A stretch of 6,685 bases of DNA from Planctomycetaceae bacterium (GTDB lineage Bacteria; Planctomycetota; Planctomycetia; Planctomycetales; Planctomycetaceae): assembly GCA_016795125.1 (NCBI GenBank), contig JAEUIG010000633.1, forward strand, positions 1 to 6,685, in the 5' to 3' direction. Both the position numbers and the translations under genes were made by a program. This document shows positions 5,556-6,685 of this stretch, piece by piece; within the stretch, counting starts at the first letter, position 1, and each line of letters begins with the position of its first letter. The notes below the pieces were generated by a model. It was given only the letters and a program-made list of their open reading frames with translations, searched no databases and was not told the DNA's origin.

Positions 5556-6452
5556 CTACGGCGCCGCCATTGGCGATTCGTCGTCAGCCTCAATCGGAAA
5601 GCGTCTCACATCGGCGACTTGTCCCTTCGCTGAAACCCACACCGTGAACACGTTCTGCTCGTCCGGCCTGCTGTACTCGTAGTCATGACCGGCGAATTCA
5701 ATGGCCCAGACCTCTCGACAGAGCAGGTCGACTGGTCCGCTCTCGGCCAGCGGAATCAGCATGCGTCGCTCTCGAACAACTCCGATTTCCATCGACTTGC
5801 ATTCGCTGTCGCCTTCGTCTGTCGGCGCAATCGCATCAGCCACTGCTGCCGTCGCGCGATCCACAATCTCCTCCCGGTCAAGCGCCTCGGTTCCTGGAAC
5901 GCCTTCCTCCAGTGACAGGAACGAACAGTACCAAGCGCCCGGTTCAACGAAATAAGAGTCGCAGAGCGCGCGGCGGGGCGCGATCAGCTTCCCATCCGGC
6001 AGCGCCAGCGCAATGTACCGGTAGGGAACGCCGGAAGAGCCCCCTTCCCTGGGAAAAAGCGTCCAGCTCACTTGCCACAATAGTCCTGCATCACCCTGGT
6101 CTTTGAGAGATGCTCCCTCGAAATGGAATGCATGGGGCATGTCGAGCATTAAGTCGACGAGCGCGGCGGTCGCGCGGTCCGGCGTGCACCGTTCGACTGT
6201 TCTCTTGACCGACTCGAGCTCCGCGAGATCGCCCGTCCCTTCTTCGGGAAGAGAATCGTAGCCATAGGCAAATATCATGTCGCCAACGCTAAAGATCTCC
6301 AAGCCGTGGTAGCTGCCTTCGAGCGAACCTCCGAACTCGGGACCGGTGTAACTTTCTGTGAACCATTCACGCAACTCGTCTCCCGCGAGAACACTTCCGC
6401 TGCTCGAGACGATGAAGAGGACAACAGCAACCAATCGCGTGATCCGCAGCAT
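5556..6452 (-). CDS. putative secreted protein of unknown function
   Basis: A 298-residue protein that I do not recognise. Residues 1-23 form a clear signal peptide: basic start MLRITR, hydrophobic VAVVLFIV, small residues, and cleavage likely after VLA (21-23), so the mature protein is probably exported. There is no lipobox and no later membrane segment. The mature part is acidic and has five cysteines (89, 164, 176, 218, 245). Two similar halves can be seen: DRATAALVD (92-100) followed by LLWQVSW and YRYIALALPDGKLI, and DRATAAVAD (198-206) followed by REVWAIEF and FTVWVSAKGQV. A helix followed by strands in this order recalls PepSY-like domains, but that is inference. The ATG at 6450-6452 is chosen because AGGGG lies 6 bases upstream and a signal peptide follows. 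The frame stays open upstream to an ATG at 6609-6611, within a transposase remnant. The gene lies between REP copies B and C. Confidence 0.8.
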   Translation of the reverse strand: MLRITRLVAVVLFIVSSSGSVLAGDELREWFTESYTGPEFGGSLEGSYHGLEIFSVGDMIFAYGYDSLPEEGTGDLAELESVKRTVERCTPDRATAALVDLMLDMPHAFHFEGASLKDQGDAGLLWQVSWTLFPREGGSSGVPYRYIALALPDGKLIAPRRALCDSYFVEPGAWYCSFLSLEEGVPGTEALDREEIVDRATAAVADAIAPTDEGDSECKSMEIGVVRERRMLIPLAESGPVDLLCREVWAIEFAGHDYEYSRPDEQNVFTVWVSAKGQVADVRRFPIEADDESPMAAP

Positions 6453-6458
6453 GATGTT

Positions 6459-6463
6459 CCCCT
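6459..6463 (-). promoter_or_regulatory. ribosome binding site of the secreted-protein gene
   Basis: The minus strand reads AGGGG, then 6 bases, then ATG at 6452. It is the only good Shine-Dalgarno in the window and decides the start of this gene in favour of 6452 over 6611. Confidence 0.65.
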
Positions 6464-6536
6464 GCTGTTCGTTGCGACAGTCTCCATACCTTCCATCATA
6501 GCGGCCAGTCAGACCGCGAGGATCGATTGAAGCAGT

Positions 6537-6611
6537 CCGTGCCGGATGGGGCCGGTCCGGTGATTCAAGATTGAGGGGGTGGGAATCGTTTTCCGATCGG
6601 TGAATGTTCAT
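6537..6611 (-). pseudogene. degenerate 5' end of a second RAYT gene
   Basis: From the ATG at 6609-6611 the minus strand encodes MNIHRSENDSHPLNLESPDR and then HPAR. This matches the start of the transposase at 5478 (MNTHRTGIESHSLNVELPVR then QHPSH) residue for residue, without gaps, over about 23 positions. Over the first 53 bases the DNA matches at 41 positions. Similarity fades near 6537, at the point equivalent to transposase residue 25. After that the frame runs on through unrelated sequence into the secreted-protein gene. Most simply it is a remnant of a second RAYT copy next to REP C; alternatively the RAYT leader segment is itself part of the repeated element. Confidence 0.65.
6592..6602 (+). 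repeat. CCGNNCGG box near REP C
   Basis: TCCGATCGGTG, a variant of the boxes near REPs A and B, here with the perfect palindrome CCGATCGG. It lies 28 bases from REP C, the same place as in the other two copies. Confidence 0.5.
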
Positions 6612-6630
6612 TTCGGACCGATCCGACGGG

Positions 6631-6663
6631 CACGAGCGGCTCGGCGGGAGCCTCGCCCTCCCG
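6631..6663 (+). repeat. REP copy C
   Basis: 33 bases identical to copy B, in the same orientation, with the CGGGAG/CTCCCG hairpin intact. It lies 19 bases upstream of the transposase remnant's ATG, matching the 18 bases at copy B. The last 22 bases of the window (6664-6685) hold nothing further that I recognise. Confidence 0.9.
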
Positions 6664-6685
6664 GCATAAGCACTCCCTACTTCCC

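Noticed and set aside
5233..5682. A 149-codon plus-strand frame across the transposase start and REP B
   Set aside because: It overlaps two well-supported minus-strand genes and a REP and resembles no known protein.
6453..6536. Promoter for the secreted-protein gene
   Set aside because: A TATGAT occurs on the minus strand upstream of the ATG, but no -35-like hexamer sits at a suitable distance, so no promoter is called.

Overview
The window looks like a chromosomal segment from a GC-rich planctomycete (Planctomycetota). This is inferred from the style of the NuoM/NuoN proteins, from starts that mostly lack Shine-Dalgarno sites, and from a transposase and palindromic repeats of a kind I associate with that phylum. 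No rRNA or other marker is present, so the taxonomy is tentative.

Layout. Positions 1-2456 hold the end of a respiratory complex I locus: the C-terminal part of nuoM (cut by the left edge) and a complete nuoN, both membrane proton-pumping subunits. Then follow, on the same strand, an uncharacterised 146-aa helical protein (2644-3084), a TatD-family metal-dependent hydrolase (3175-3960) and a FabI-like enoyl-ACP reductase/SDR (4063-4872). From 4874 to the right edge the genes switch to the minus strand: a REP-associated tyrosine transposase (RAYT, 4978-5478) and a putative secreted protein of unknown function (5556-6452).

The most distinctive content lies between the genes. Each gap from nuoN to the FabI-like gene holds a long imperfect inverted repeat. 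Two of these (2462-2630 and 3948-4047) belong to one family built from ACGC(A/G)GAT units; the third (3085-3166) is a different family built from AATG-containing units. Beyond the FabI-like gene, three copies of a 33-35-nt REP (4874-4908 inverted; 5497-5531; 6631-6663) frame the transposase and the secreted-protein gene. A short CCGNNCGG box sits 27-28 nt from each REP. The right-hand REP is followed, on the minus strand, by a degenerate copy of the RAYT 5' end that reads in frame into the secreted-protein gene.

The complex I genes work together in respiration. The middle three genes look like unrelated housekeeping genes that may share transcription with nuo. The right-hand third is best read as a RAYT/REP mobile module with a possible passenger gene or an eroded second copy. 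No gene-free stretch exceeds 300 bases.
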